Shown here: piece after piece, positions 20,402 to 21,012 of the stretch
Layout of the letters: the number at the start of each line of letters is the position of its first letter
How positions within the stretch are numbered: position 1 is the stretch's first letter
Assembly (NCBI GenBank): GCA_009602725.1
Contig: WELB01000058.1
Location: 403,938-424,949 of the forward strand
Source: Spirogloea muscicola
Lineage: Eukaryota; Streptophyta; Zygnematophyceae; Spirogloeales; Spirogloeaceae
Direction: 5' to 3'
Length of the DNA stretch: 21,012 nt
Notes under the pieces: model-generated
The model's input: the letters and a program-made list of their open reading frames with translations, nothing else
Databases searched by the model: none
Told to the model about the DNA's origin: nothing
Translations under genes and position numbers: made by a program

Positions 20402-20945
20402 GAGTCTTCCTTGAAAAACAAAAGAAAACTGCTCTTCCAAATTGACAGCAATGGCTGCGAGAGGCCAGCCCAAAGGGATGGACAAGGTCAGAAAGAAGAA
20501 GGCTCGCCCATAGAGAAAGAGGGGCTGGCAAAGCCAGCCCAAAAAGAATGGACAATGTCCAAAGCCGAAGAATGAGATGCCGAGGAAGGGCCGGATGGCG
20601 CAAAAAGAAGTGCTCGCCCATAGAGGATAGGGGCTGGGAACGGCCTGCTCAAAAAAAATGAACGAGGTTGGAAGGATGTGCTCGCCCATAGAGAAGAGTG
20701 GCTGGCAAAGCCAGCCCAAAAAGAATGAACGATATCCCAAGCCAAAGAAAGCGGAGCCGAAAGAGAGAAGGCGCGCGGTGCGCATGAGATTAAAGCTAGG
20801 CCAATTCAAGCCAATACATTGTTCAGGCAGAAAATGCAGAAAGTGCAAAGAATGCAGCGCAAAGAATGTGGCTACATGAAATGACGCCCTATACTAGGAG
20901 GGCCGGAGGTGCCACAGAGTGGGGGAAGCCGTGCTGACGGGGGCC

Positions 20946-21012
20946 ATGTCGACTCGACCTGTACCACTTGTAGAGCTGCTAGAGGAGGTTGAGGAAGCAG
21001 CAATGGCAGGAG
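20946..21012 (+). CDS. Possible start of an ORF running off the window edge
   Basis: An ATG at 20946 opens a frame reading MSTRPVPLVELLEEVEEAAM that stays open to the last base (22 codons). The acidic, leucine-rich composition is protein-like and differs from the repeats before it. It could be a host gene or the first ORF of a mobile element. No family can be assigned from 22 residues. Confidence 0.3.
   Translation, partial: MSTRPVPLVELLEEVEEAAMAG

Larger units (their letters stand above)
19855..20760. repeat. Array of GGGCTGG hairpin repeats in both orientations
   Basis: On the + strand the unit reads TCTGGGCTGGC...CAGCC...CGCCC: arms at 19866-19885, partial copies near 19984, 20116-20134 and 20194-20212. 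From about 20230 on, the unit appears in reverse complement: arms 20255-20261/20268-20274, part near 20470, a perfect 8-bp stem at 20522-20529/20533-20540 with loop AAA, a damaged copy near 20630, and 20700-20706/20710-20716. Minus-oriented copies are preceded by GCTCGCCCATAGAG (20502, 20612, 20680) and followed by CCCAAAAAGAATG. The switch in orientation near 20230-20250 makes the whole an imperfect inverted repeat. Translating it gives repeated WAGF/LGWL peptides that should not be taken as genes. Confidence 0.8.

Noticed and set aside
20393-20848. Open frames encoding repeated LGWLCQPLF / FWAGFASP peptides
   Set aside because: They are translations of the hairpin repeat units; the same peptides arise from the copies at 3392-3691 and 3960, and no exon structure or family supports a protein.
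1-21012. CRISPR array, bacterial operon or phage system
   Set aside because: No regularly spaced direct repeats with unique spacers, no Shine-Dalgarno-led ORFs, and clear spliceosomal introns throughout.

Overview
This window is nuclear DNA of a eukaryote in the green lineage, most likely a chlorophyte (trebouxiophyte-like) alga. Three intron-rich genes can be rebuilt by joining short GC-rich exons across introns that begin with GT and end mostly in TGCAG-type acceptors. One encodes a plant-type SERRATE protein and one a plastid-type trigger factor; TGTAA, the usual green-algal poly(A) signal, follows both. No bacterial operons, Shine-Dalgarno sites, tRNA or rRNA genes were seen. The species cannot be named from the sequence.

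Layout. (1) 1-3391, + strand: a decayed non-LTR (LINE) retrotransposon with an N-terminal zinc-finger-like motif, a reverse transcriptase with FADD, a Cys/His knuckle and a C-terminal restriction-like endonuclease domain. It is broken by at least four frameshifts and one in-frame TAG. (2) 3392-4796: the element's 3' tail and a patchwork of degenerate repeats, several with a GGGCTGG...CCAGCCC hairpin. (3) 7470-4797, - strand: a complete eight-exon gene for DRE2/CIAPIN1 (anamorsin), a cytosolic Fe-S cluster assembly factor. (4) 7471-7938: a 468-bp GC-rich head-to-head promoter region. (5) 7939-13186, + strand: a complete thirteen-exon gene for SERRATE/ARS2 (740 codons plus stop), the zinc-finger scaffold of microRNA and nuclear RNA processing. 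(6) 13187-15698: intergenic, with scattered weak coding-like pieces and a very GC-rich island. (7) about 15699-18975, + strand: a chloroplast trigger-factor-like chaperone/PPIase gene whose start and a few exons are unresolved. (8) 18976-19800: its 3' flank. (9) 19800-20760: a dense array of the same hairpin repeats, first in + then in - orientation, including a reverse-complement copy of the 3' tail of the left-hand retrotransposon. (10) 20946-21012: a possible start of another ORF running off the edge.

The three genes are housekeeping genes and do not form a pathway. DRE2 and SERRATE share one divergent promoter region. The gene block lies between oppositely oriented copies of one retroelement tail. 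Points worth following up are the inverted hairpin-repeat family, a GC-AG intron in SERRATE, and a SERRATE intron bounded by a 10-bp direct repeat, as expected of a recently gained intron. I found no convincing wholly new system.
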